Source of the DNA: Actinokineospora alba
GTDB taxonomy: Bacteria > Actinomycetota > Actinomycetes > Mycobacteriales > Pseudonocardiaceae
Reading direction: 5' to 3'
NCBI RefSeq assembly: GCF_004362515.1
Contig: NZ_SNXU01000001.1
Span: 2,666,001-2,730,000 of the forward strand
Length of the DNA: 64,000 bases
Part shown: positions 50,548 through 58,478 of the stretch, piece by piece
Position numbering within the stretch: the first letter of the stretch is position 1
Layout of the letters: every line of letters begins with the position of its first letter
The notes under the pieces: generated by a model
Database searches by the model: none
What the model saw: only the letters and a program-made list of their open reading frames with translations
What the model was told of the DNA's origin: nothing
Program-made: the position numbers and the translations under genes

Positions 50548-51990
50548 TTGCTCACTACCGTGACCCGTGTCGTCCTCGCGGCAGCGGTAGGCCTCACCAT
50601 GGCTCTCACCGCGTCCCCCGCGATGGCGCAGGAACAGCCGGCCCCGCCGGTGGCCGAAGAGCCCACCGAGGCGGAGCCCCCACGACCGCTCCTGTCGGCC
50701 GTGGCTTTCTGCGCCGAGAAGGTGGCGAACCTGGACGTCTACGTCCTCGACACCCGCGAGGAGCCGTACTCGATCACGCTGCAGGGCGTCGGGGTCAACT
50801 ACAACGAGACCAAGCCGACTGCCCTGCATGCGGTGAAGGACCAGCACCACGTCCTCTTCGAGGGTCTGGCTCCGGGTCAGTACACCGTGCGCGCGGGCGG
50901 GAACCAGCCCTCTGACGACGTCGATGTGATGGTCAAGGACTGCGCGGAGGTCGAGCCCGCGAAGGGTGAGCTGAGCGTCGAGGTCGAGTGCAAGGCGGGC
51001 TGGGGCATCGTGACCTTCGTCGTCGCCAACCCGACCAGCGGCAAGACCGAGCAGTACACCCTGAGCACGAGCGAATACGGCATCTCGTACGAGACGCTCA
51101 CCCTTCCTGACGGCATGTTCCTGCGGATCACTGAGAACGGCTTCGATGACGGCGAGTACTTCGCCACGCTGTCCGGCCCGAACCTCAAGGACCCGATCAC
51201 CAAGGAATTCACGATCGCCTGCGCGGCGGAGAACGCGCCCAAACTCAGCGCCTTCGCGAACTGCGACGGCAAGGACGACCTCAACTCGCCCGCGCCGCTC
51301 TACGTCGACGTGACGAACCCCAACCGCACGGCTGTCGATTACACGATCAAGGTCGGCGGCGCCGAGCGGGTGGTCAAGGTCGGCCCCGGGGCGAACGGGT
51401 TCGTCGAGCTGGACACGCTGCCCGCGGGCGTACACCGCGTCACGGTCTCCGGGTCCGATGGCACGGTGACGAAGACCGAGGTCGCGGTGGATGACTGCTC
51501 GGGCGTCAAGGTGGACGAGGACGGCCTGCAGATCCAGACCCGGTGCGTCGACGGCAAGTCCGACGTGACCTTCCGGTTCTTCGACATCGGCGGCGACTAC
51601 CCGGTGAAGCGCACGTTCGGCGTCGACGGCACCGACCTCTTCGACTCGACGATCGAGTTCGAGGGTGAGGGCCCGTACCTGTGGTCCCGCCACACGGGCG
51701 AACTCGCCGACGGCGAGTACACCGCTCGCCTTACCGGAGCCGGCCTGACCACGGTGGAGAAGTTCACCGTGAAGTGCGCCGACCAGCCCACCACCACGAC
51801 CGCGCCGTCGACCACCGGCCCGGCCCCCAGCACGACGCCCGCTCCGCAGGGCGGCACCGCCCCGGCGGTCGACGACACCCTGCCGGTGACCGGCGCGGCG
51901 GTCGGCACGATGGTCGCCCTGGGCCTCGCGGCACTGGGTCTCGGCGGCTTCCTGGTGATCACCGCGCGTCGCAAGCGCTCGGCCAAGTAG
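50548..51990 (+). CDS. Sortase-type surface protein with four disulfide-bounded modules
   Basis: A 480-aa secreted protein starting at TTG 50548, chosen because GGGGAGG lies 4 nt upstream and the product then opens with a clean signal peptide (VTRVVLAAAVGLTMALTASP, cleaved near AMA-QE). Four modules of about 95 residues follow, each opening and closing with a cysteine: AFCAEK to KDC, VEC to IAC, ANC to DDC, and TRC to VKC. Then comes a Thr/Pro linker and a wall-sorting signal LPVTGAAVG with a hydrophobic helix and RRKRSAK tail. A sortase elsewhere should anchor it. The modules look Ig-like, but I cannot assign a ligand. Confidence 0.8.
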   Translation: MLTTVTRVVLAAAVGLTMALTASPAMAQEQPAPPVAEEPTEAEPPRPLLSAVAFCAEKVANLDVYVLDTREEPYSITLQGVGVNYNETKPTALHAVKDQHHVLFEGLAPGQYTVRAGGNQPSDDVDVMVKDCAEVEPAKGELSVEVECKAGWGIVTFVVANPTSGKTEQYTLSTSEYGISYETLTLPDGMFLRITENGFDDGEYFATLSGPNLKDPITKEFTIACAAENAPKLSAFANCDGKDDLNSPAPLYVDVTNPNRTAVDYTIKVGGAERVVKVGPGANGFVELDTLPAGVHRVTVSGSDGTVTKTEVAVDDCSGVKVDEDGLQIQTRCVDGKSDVTFRFFDIGGDYPVKRTFGVDGTDLFDSTIEFEGEGPYLWSRHTGELADGEYTARLTGAGLTTVEKFTVKCADQPTTTTAPSTTGPAPSTTPAPQGGTAPAVDDTLPVTGAAVGTMVALGLAALGLGGFLVITARRKRSAK

Positions 51991-51997
51991 GACTTCC

Positions 51998-52027
51998 CTC
52001 TGGCGGGCCGGCAACGGCCCGCCAGAG
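51998..52027 (+). terminator. Hairpin terminator after surface protein gene
   Basis: A perfect 13-bp stem with loop GCAA (arms 51998-52010 and 52015-52027), followed by TTGT. It lies 8 nt after the stop codon. Confidence 0.75.
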
Positions 52028-52076
52028 TTGTCCACAGGCGAACCCCAGACCCTGACGCGACCCCACCCCGCTCCCG

Positions 52077-52082
52077 TAGGCT
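52077..52082 (+). promoter_or_regulatory. -10 box of a leaderless promoter for the M16 operon
   Basis: TAGGCT ends 6 nt before GTG 52089 and there is no ribosome binding site. Confidence 0.4.
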
Positions 52083-52088
52083 CGTCTG

Positions 52089-53375
52089 GTGACCGTTTCC
52101 GAGCTGCACAGGTACACCCTGTCCAACGGGCTGCGCGTGGTGCTCGCCCCAGATTCGACCTCGCCCGTCGTCGGCGTGAGCGTGCATTACGACGTCGGTT
52201 TCCGGTCCGAGCCCGAGGGGCGGACGGGGTTCGCCCACCTTTTCGAGCACCTGATGTTCCAGGGCAGTGAGAGCCTCGAGAAGCTCGCCCACTTCCGGCA
52301 CATCCAGTCCTCCGGCGGCACGTTCAACGGGTCCACCCACCCGGACTACACCGACTACTTCGAGGTCCTGCCGTCGGCGGCGCTGGAGCGGGCGCTGTTC
52401 CTCGAAGCCGACCGGATGCGCGCGCCGAAGCTGACCGAGGAGAACCTCCGCAACCAGATCGACGTGGTGAAGGAGGAGATCCGGCTCAACGTGCTCAACC
52501 GGCCGTACGGCGGGTTCCCGTGGATCCTGCTGCCGCCGGTGCTGTTCCAGACCTTCCCCAACGCGCACAACGGTTACGGCGGGTTCGAAGACCTCGAGCA
52601 GGCCACCGTCGCCGACTGCGCCGCCTTCTTCGACACGTACTACGCGCCGTCGAACGCCGTCCTCACGGTTGCGGGCGACTTCACCGTCGCCGCCGCCCAA
52701 GAGCTGATCGAGAAGCACTTCGGCGACGTCCCCTCGCGTCCACGCCCGGAGCGGCCGTCGTTCGCCGAGCCGCCGCCCGCGGGTGAGATCCGCTCCGACC
52801 ACGAGGACCGGCTGGCCCCGCTGCCCGCGGTCGCGCTGGGCTACCGCATCCCGGACCCGATCGACGAACTCGACGCGTACATCAACTACCTCGTCCTCGC
52901 GGGCGTGCTCGCCGATGGCGACGGCTCGCGCCTGCAGCAGCGCCTGGTCTACGGCGACCAGCTGGTCACCGACGTCGGCGCGGGCTGCGGCCTGTTCGGC
53001 CCGTTCGAGGCCCGCGACCCGGACACCTTCACGATCACCGCGATGTACTCGCCGGAGGTCGACGTCGACACCATCCTCGCGGCCATCGACGAGGAGATCG
53101 ACAAGCTCGCGAGCACCCCGCCGGACGCGGAGGAGCTGGCCAAGGTGACCGCCCGCTGGGCCGCCACGTTGCACAAGGAGCACGACCGCCTGGTCAGCCG
53201 CACCCTCGCCCTGGGCGCGTTCGAGCTCCTCTACGGCGACCCGGCCCTGGTGTACTCGCTGCCCGAGCGCATCTCCGCCATCACCCCCGACGCGGTGTCC
53301 GCCGCGGCCAAGTCCCTGCGCGCGGACTCCCGCGCCGTGCTGACGATCTCGCCCGCCCCTGGAGCCGCGGAGTGA
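52089..53375 (+). CDS. M16-family zinc peptidase, catalytic subunit
   Basis: A 428-aa pitrilysin/insulinase-type peptidase. The inverted zinc motif HLFEH (about residues 47-51, in GFAHLFEHLMFQGSE) is intact, and the third ligand glutamate lies in VVKEEIRLN about 75 residues later. Two M16 half-domains are visible, the second opening after residue 200. No signal peptide is seen, so it is likely cytoplasmic. It should act with the next gene, the inactive partner, cleaving short peptides within a closed chamber. Start GTG 52089, leaderless (-10 at 52077-52082). Confidence 0.9.
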   Translation: MTVSELHRYTLSNGLRVVLAPDSTSPVVGVSVHYDVGFRSEPEGRTGFAHLFEHLMFQGSESLEKLAHFRHIQSSGGTFNGSTHPDYTDYFEVLPSAALERALFLEADRMRAPKLTEENLRNQIDVVKEEIRLNVLNRPYGGFPWILLPPVLFQTFPNAHNGYGGFEDLEQATVADCAAFFDTYYAPSNAVLTVAGDFTVAAAQELIEKHFGDVPSRPRPERPSFAEPPPAGEIRSDHEDRLAPLPAVALGYRIPDPIDELDAYINYLVLAGVLADGDGSRLQQRLVYGDQLVTDVGAGCGLFGPFEARDPDTFTITAMYSPEVDVDTILAAIDEEIDKLASTPPDAEELAKVTARWAATLHKEHDRLVSRTLALGAFELLYGDPALVYSLPERISAITPDAVSAAAKSLRADSRAVLTISPAPGAAE

Positions 53376-53491
53376 GGTCCCAGCACACCGCATCCCAGGG
53401 CACCCGCGCGTTGTCGTCCGCCATACCCGAGTCCACATCCCAGCGGGCCCGCCAGTCCGCCGTCACCGTCTTCGCAGGAGGAGTCCAGTGA
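53372..53491 (+). CDS. Possible 39-aa ORF bridging the two M16 genes
   Basis: GTG 53372 overlaps the stop of the first M16 gene (GTGA) and the frame runs without interruption to a TGA that overlaps the GTG of the second M16 gene (GTGA again). The product (VRSQHTASQGTRALSSAIPE and beyond) is Ser/Gln-rich and has no recognisable fold. It could be a real small protein, a coupling device that keeps ribosomes on the message, or chance. Confidence 0.3.
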   Translation: MRSQHTASQGTRALSSAIPESTSQRARQSAVTVFAGGVQ

Positions 53492-54843
53492 GCCGCAGCG
53501 CCGAGGAGATCGGGCGTACCGAGCGGGGCCCGCGCCCCCTGCCGCCCCTGGGCGAGCAGCGGGCGGCCACCGGTCTGTCCTCAGTGGACAAGGTGCTCGA
53601 CAACGGGCTGCGGGTCATCGCCGTCCACCAGCCGACCGTCCCGATGATCGAGCTCCGGCTCCGTGTCCCGTTCGCGGGCGACGACCCGATGCACGCCGCG
53701 CGGGCCGAGGTCCTTGCCGCCACCATCCTCACCGGCACCGACAAGCGGGACCGGATCGCCTTCGACACCGACCTCGCGCTCGTCGGGGGCGAACTGTCCG
53801 CCGTCGTCGACCCCGAGTTGCTGTCCATCGGCGGCAACGCCCTCGCCTCCGGTTTCGACACCCTCCTCGACGTCCTGGCCGACGCGCTCACCGGCGCGAC
53901 GTACCCGGACGACGAGGTCGAGGGCGAGCGCGGCAGGCTCATCGAGCGCATCACGGTCGCGCGCTCGCAGCCCAGCGTGATCGCCCGCCAGGCCCTGCAG
54001 AAGCACCGCTACGGCGACCACCCGTTCACCCGGGAGATGCCCGAGGCCAGTGACGTCGCCGTCGTCGAGGCCGCCGACGTGCGCGCGCTGCACACCGCGT
54101 GCGTCCTGCCGCGCGGCTCGGTCCTCGTGCTGGTCGGCGACGTCGAACCGGCCCGCGCCATCGCCGCTGTCGCGGCCGCTCTCGGGGGCTGGAAGTCCGA
54201 CAAGTCCGCTTCGGTGCTGCCCCCGCTGCCGGAGATCACCCCGAAGGACCTCCTGCTCGTCGACCGGCCGGGCTCCGTGCAGTCCCAGTTCCGCCTCTCG
54301 GCGCAGGCGATCAGCCGCACCGACCCGCGCTATCCGGCGCTGCAGCTGGCGAACCTCGCCTTTGGCGGTTTCTTCTCCTCCCGGCTGGTGGAGAACATCC
54401 GCGAGGACAAGGGCTACACCTACAGCGCCCGCTCGTCGCTGGAGTTCACCCCGGACGGCGCGACCCTGCTGGTCGACACCGACACCGCGAGCGCGGTCAC
54501 CGCGGGCGCGCTGCTGGAGATCCGCTACGAACTCGGCCGGATGGCCATGGTGCCGCCCACCGAGTCCGAAGTGGACACCGTGCGGCAGTACGCGATCGGC
54601 TCCCTGCTCACCTCGACGTCCTCGCAGGGTGGCCTGGCCTCCCAGATCGCCGCGCTGGCCATCCTCGGTCTCGGCGTCGACTGGCTGACCCAGCACCCCG
54701 ACCGGCTCAAGGCCGTCACCGTGGAGCAGGTCGCCGAGGCGGCGCTGGAGTTCTTCGCCCCCACCCGGTTCACCGGCGTCATCGTCGGCGACGCCGCGAA
54801 GCTCACCGCCCTGCGGGCGCTGGGCGGGGTAACCCTGCAATGA
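53488..54843 (+). CDS. M16-family peptidase, non-catalytic partner
   Basis: A 451-aa M16-fold protein. Where the catalytic subunit has H-x2-E-H, this one has RAEVLAATILTGTDKRD, so no zinc site. The second half retains the R/Y pair of the substrate-binding end (IREDKGYTYSARSSLEF), as in processing-peptidase alpha subunits. It most probably dimerises with the active partner and supplies part of the chamber. Start GTG 53488 with AGGAGGAG upstream. It overlaps nudC by 4 nt (ATGA). Confidence 0.88.
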   Translation: MSRSAEEIGRTERGPRPLPPLGEQRAATGLSSVDKVLDNGLRVIAVHQPTVPMIELRLRVPFAGDDPMHAARAEVLAATILTGTDKRDRIAFDTDLALVGGELSAVVDPELLSIGGNALASGFDTLLDVLADALTGATYPDDEVEGERGRLIERITVARSQPSVIARQALQKHRYGDHPFTREMPEASDVAVVEAADVRALHTACVLPRGSVLVLVGDVEPARAIAAVAAALGGWKSDKSASVLPPLPEITPKDLLLVDRPGSVQSQFRLSAQAISRTDPRYPALQLANLAFGGFFSSRLVENIREDKGYTYSARSSLEFTPDGATLLVDTDTASAVTAGALLEIRYELGRMAMVPPTESEVDTVRQYAIGSLLTSTSSQGGLASQIAALAILGLGVDWLTQHPDRLKAVTVEQVAEAALEFFAPTRFTGVIVGDAAKLTALRALGGVTLQ

Positions 54844-55832
54844 CAGCGGACACCAGGACCGGCGAGCCCTTCCGGCTCGCCGGTCCGCCCGCGCTCTCCC
54901 GCACCACCACCGTGCGCGACGAGATCGTGCGAAAAGACCCCACCCGCCTCGACGCCCTGTGGCGCCACGGCAAGGTTCTGCTCCTCGACCGCACCGGCCG
55001 AACCCCAGTCACCGACGATGCCACCGCCCTGGCCCTGCGCGACGCCTCGACCATCCAGGCCGAACGCCCCGAGGAAGCCTCTCTCCTCGGTGAGCAGGGC
55101 GAGGTCGCCTACTGGTCCGTCCCAGCCGCCGAACCCATGCGCCCAGACCCGGTGGTCCCACCCAACGCCTGGGGCCTGTGGCCGGGCGCGGTGTCGGAAG
55201 CGGGCGAGCAATGGCACGACCTCCGCGGCGTCGGCGCCCTGCTCAACGACACCGACGCGGGCCTGCTCACCGCCGCCGTCGCCCTGGCCAACTGGCACGC
55301 CCGCTCCCGCTACTGCGCCAAGTGCGCCCACCCGGTCACTCGCACCTGCGCGGGCTGGGCGACCAAGTGCACCGGCTGCGCCCGCGAGGAATACCCCCGC
55401 ACCGACCCGGCCGTCATCGTCCTCATCCATGACGACGAAGACGAGTACGTTCTCCTTGCCCGCCAGCCCATCTGGCCGCCCGACCGGTACTCGGTCCTCG
55501 CCGGCTTCGTCGAGGCAGGCGAATCCCTGGAAGCCTGCGTCGAACGCGAGATGGAAGAGGAAGTCGGCGCCAAGGTCAGCGACATCCGCTACCTGGGCAG
55601 CCAACCGTGGCCCTTCCCCCGCTCCATCATGATCGCCTTCGCCGCCCGAGCCGACCGAACCGCTGACGTCCACCTCGCCGAAGGCGAGATTGAGGACGCC
55701 CGCTGGTTCACCCGAACCGAAATCCGGGCCGCGTTCGACGGCGGGGGAGAGGGCGCGGGACTCATCCTGCCGGGCCCGACCTCCATCGCCCACCACATGC
55801 TCCGCGCCTGGGTGGGGCAACCAGGCGCTTGA
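54840..55832 (+). CDS. nudC: NAD(+) diphosphatase NudC
   Basis: A 330-aa NADH pyrophosphatase. The order is a strand-rich N-terminal domain, a zinc ribbon (CAKCAHPVTRTCAGW then CTGC, about residues 160-180), a Nudix box GFVEAGESLEACVEREMEEE (about 223-242) and the NADH-specific SQPWPFPRS element just after it. It hydrolyses NAD(H) to NMN and AMP, and related enzymes remove the NAD cap from RNA. ATG 54840 overlaps the upstream M16 stop. It matches Rv3199c, the last gene of the conserved block; the uvrD2 gene that follows in M. tuberculosis is absent here. Confidence 0.93.
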   Translation: MTADTRTGEPFRLAGPPALSRTTTVRDEIVRKDPTRLDALWRHGKVLLLDRTGRTPVTDDATALALRDASTIQAERPEEASLLGEQGEVAYWSVPAAEPMRPDPVVPPNAWGLWPGAVSEAGEQWHDLRGVGALLNDTDAGLLTAAVALANWHARSRYCAKCAHPVTRTCAGWATKCTGCAREEYPRTDPAVIVLIHDDEDEYVLLARQPIWPPDRYSVLAGFVEAGESLEACVEREMEEEVGAKVSDIRYLGSQPWPFPRSIMIAFAARADRTADVHLAEGEIEDARWFTRTEIRAAFDGGGEGAGLILPGPTSIAHHMLRAWVGQPGA

Positions 55833-55866
55833 AGGCAGGCACAGCTGTTGATCCGGTAACGGATAC

Positions 55867-56322
55867 TCAGGTGTCCTGATTAACGCCCTCTGTGGCCATC
55901 GCAGGGGCGATGATCCGGCGTGGCCAACCGGCGACGAGGACGCTCGTGAACGAGCAACACATCACTGCCTGGTAGACCAGGGACACTGGTGTGCTGCCCG
56001 CGATGTACGTCGCCTGCTCGAGCCCGGACGACCACCACCCGGCGAGTGCCCCCAGCGCGAACACGTGCCAAGCCAGGAATGCCGCGCTGAAGGCGAGGAG
56101 GGCCGTGCCTGGCACCGCTCGCCTACGGGCGCGCAGCGCGGCGACCACCAACGCGGCGGCGTTTACCGGGAGACCCAGCAGTGCCGCGGCACCCAGCCCC
56201 GCGGCGACGATCCTGGTCGGATCGCCCGGCGGTCCGCCCAACAACAGCAGACTCGCGCAGGCCTGCACGGACACAGCGCCGAGCGCCACCCAGGTCGGCC
56301 ACGGGGCGCGGCTCTCGTTCAT
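55867..56322 (-). CDS. Four-helix membrane protein, 151 aa
   Basis: Start ATG 56322 has GAGAGGAAG just upstream. Four hydrophobic segments are visible (about residues 10-30, 38-60, 72-98 and 112-130), e.g. WVALGAVSVQACASLLLLGG and LLAFSAAFLAWHVFALGALA. No family motif or charged pocket is evident. It stands alone between the end of nudC and the ABC operon terminator. Function unknown. Confidence 0.65.
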   Translation of the reverse strand: MNESRAPWPTWVALGAVSVQACASLLLLGGPPGDPTRIVAAGLGAAALLGLPVNAAALVVAALRARRRAVPGTALLAFSAAFLAWHVFALGALAGWWSSGLEQATYIAGSTPVSLVYQAVMCCSFTSVLVAGWPRRIIAPAMATEGVNQDT

Positions 56323-56460
56323 CGCTTCCTCTCGATGCGCGTTGCGGCGGCCCAACAGTTCCACCGCACGCGTTGCGCCAATGTGGCCCCCGTCCCCAAG
56401 GGCCGGGCACAGTCTGTCGTGCTGGTGGCCGGGTGCTTGGGTTTGGCCTGGTCCGTCATG

Positions 56461-56503
56461 CCGAGGTGGCCCCGTGCCCAAAAAGGGCTCGGGGCCACCT
56501 CGG
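56461..56503 (-). terminator. Long hairpin terminator of the ABC operon
   Basis: A 14-bp perfect outer stem, a T-T mismatch, then a 4-bp inner stem closing an AAAAA loop (arms 56461-56474 and 56490-56503, inner GCCC/GGGC). It begins 5 nt after the exporter stop codon. Confidence 0.8.
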
Positions 56504-56507
56504 TCGG

Positions 56508-58478
56508 TCAGACCAGGGACTCCTCTTCAACCACCGGCCCAGCGAACTGAGCCTGATACAGCGCCGCATAAGCCCCACCCGCGGCCAGCAGCCCATGATG
56601 GCTGCCCTGCTCCACGATCCGCCCGTCCTCCATCACCAAAATAAGATCCGCGTCCCGAATCGTCGACAACCGGTGCGCGATCACAAACGACGTCCGATCC
56701 GACCGCAACGCCGCCATCGCCTGCTGCACAAGCAACTCCGTCCGAGTGTCCACAGAGGACGTCGCCTCATCCAGGATTAGCAGCGCCGGGTTCGACAGGA
56801 ACGCCCGAGCGATCGTGATCAGCTGCTTCTCGCCCGCGCTGACGTTCGACCCCTCCTCATCGATCACGGTGTCGTACCCATCGGGCAGCGAGTGCACGAA
56901 CCGGTCGACAAAGGTCGCCCGAGCGGCCGCCAGGATCTCCTCCTCCGAAGCAGTCGGCCGTCCGTAGGCGATGTTGTCCCGGATGGTGCCGTGGAACAGC
57001 CAGGTGTCCTGCAGCACCATCCCGACCTGCCCCCGCAGCGAACGCCGAGGCATCGACGAGACGTCCACCCCGTCCAGGGTGATGTGGCCCGAGTCGAGGT
57101 CGTAGAACCGCATGATCAGGTTGACCAGCGTGGTCTTGCCCGCCCCGGTCGGTCCGACGATCGCCACGGTCTGACCCGGTTCAGCCACCAGCGACAGGTC
57201 CTCGATCAGCGGCTTCTCCGGCTCATAGCGGAAACTCACGTGCGAGAACTCCACCCGGCCGCGTGACACCGAGGCCGCGGAGCCCGGCGCGTCGGCGGGT
57301 TCCTCCGATGCGTCGAGCAGCTCGAACACGCGCTCCGCCGAGGCGACGCCGGACTGCAGGAGGTTCACCATGGACGCCACCTGGGTCAGCGGCTGGGTGA
57401 ACTGCCGCGAGTACTGGATGAACGCCTGCACGTCCCCCAGGCTCATCGTCCCCGACGCCACGCGCAGGCCGCCGACGACCGCGATCACCACGTAGGTCAG
57501 GTTCCCGAGGAACATCATCGTCGGCATGATCAGCCCGCTGGCGAACTGCGCGCCGAAGCCTGCCTTGAACAGTTCCTCGTTCTGGTCGGCGAACTGCCGC
57601 TCGACCTCACGCCGCCTGCCGAAGACCTTCGTCAGGGCGTGGCCGGTGAAGGCCTCCTCGACGTGGGCGTTGAGCTTGCCGGTGGCCCGCCACTGCGCGA
57701 TGAACTGCTTCTGCGAGCGCTTCATGATCGCGCCGGTCACCGCGATGGTGAGCGGGATGGTGACGATCGCGATCAGGGCCAGCGCCGGGCTGATCCAGAA
57801 CATCATGGCCAGCACGCCGACGACGGTCAGCAGCGAGGTGAGCAGCTGGCTCATCGTCTGCTGCAGCACCTGCGAGACGTTGTCGATGTCGTTGGTGACC
57901 CGGCTCAGCAGCTCACCGCGCGGCTGCTTGTCGAAGTAGGACAAGGGAAGCCGGTGGATCTTGTCCTCTACTTCGGCGCGCATCCGCAGCATGGTCCGCT
58001 GGACGACACCGTTCAGGAGCAGTCCCTGGGTCAGGCCGAGCACCGCCGACCCGACGTACAGGACCAGCACCACCGTCAGCACGGTCCCGACCGCGCCGAA
58101 GTCCACGCCCTGGCCGGGCAGGACGTTCATCGACGACAACATGTCGGCGACCCGGTCGTCGCCCGCCGCGCGCAGGCGCTCGACGGCCTCCTCCTTCGAC
58201 ACGCCCGCGGGCAGTTGCTTGCCGAACAGCCCCTCGAAGATCAGGTCCGTCGCCGTGCCGAGAAGCTTCGGGGCGATGGACATCAGCGCCACACTCGCCA
58301 CGGCGAGCGCCAGCACCGCGAGCACCTTCACGCGTTCCGGTGCCAGCCGGGCGAAAAGCCGCTTCGCCGACGGGCCGAACGTCATCGACTTCTGTCCGAC
58401 CATGCTCGACCCGAACGGGCCGCCGCGTCCCGGCCCGCCCATGCCCTGGACGCGCTCGGTCACCTTCATCGTGGTCAT
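56508..58478 (-). CDS. ABC exporter half-transporter, consensus site
   Basis: A 656-aa half transporter with six membrane helices and a C-terminal ATPase. Walker A GPTGAGKTT, signature NVSAGEKQLITIARAF (an SAGEK variant of LSGGQ), Walker B LLILDEATSSVD with the catalytic Glu, and the switch His in VIAHRLSTI. The N-terminal 40 residues include a Gly/Phe-rich GMGGPGRGGPFG. It pairs with the upstream half transporter to make a heterodimeric multidrug-type exporter. ATG 58478 overlaps that gene's stop (ATGA). The exported substrate is unknown. Confidence 0.88.
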   Translation of the reverse strand: MTTMKVTERVQGMGGPGRGGPFGSSMVGQKSMTFGPSAKRLFARLAPERVKVLAVLALAVASVALMSIAPKLLGTATDLIFEGLFGKQLPAGVSKEEAVERLRAAGDDRVADMLSSMNVLPGQGVDFGAVGTVLTVVLVLYVGSAVLGLTQGLLLNGVVQRTMLRMRAEVEDKIHRLPLSYFDKQPRGELLSRVTNDIDNVSQVLQQTMSQLLTSLLTVVGVLAMMFWISPALALIAIVTIPLTIAVTGAIMKRSQKQFIAQWRATGKLNAHVEEAFTGHALTKVFGRRREVERQFADQNEELFKAGFGAQFASGLIMPTMMFLGNLTYVVIAVVGGLRVASGTMSLGDVQAFIQYSRQFTQPLTQVASMVNLLQSGVASAERVFELLDASEEPADAPGSAASVSRGRVEFSHVSFRYEPEKPLIEDLSLVAEPGQTVAIVGPTGAGKTTLVNLIMRFYDLDSGHITLDGVDVSSMPRRSLRGQVGMVLQDTWLFHGTIRDNIAYGRPTASEEEILAAARATFVDRFVHSLPDGYDTVIDEEGSNVSAGEKQLITIARAFLSNPALLILDEATSSVDTRTELLVQQAMAALRSDRTSFVIAHRLSTIRDADLILVMEDGRIVEQGSHHGLLAAGGAYAALYQAQFAGPVVEEESLV

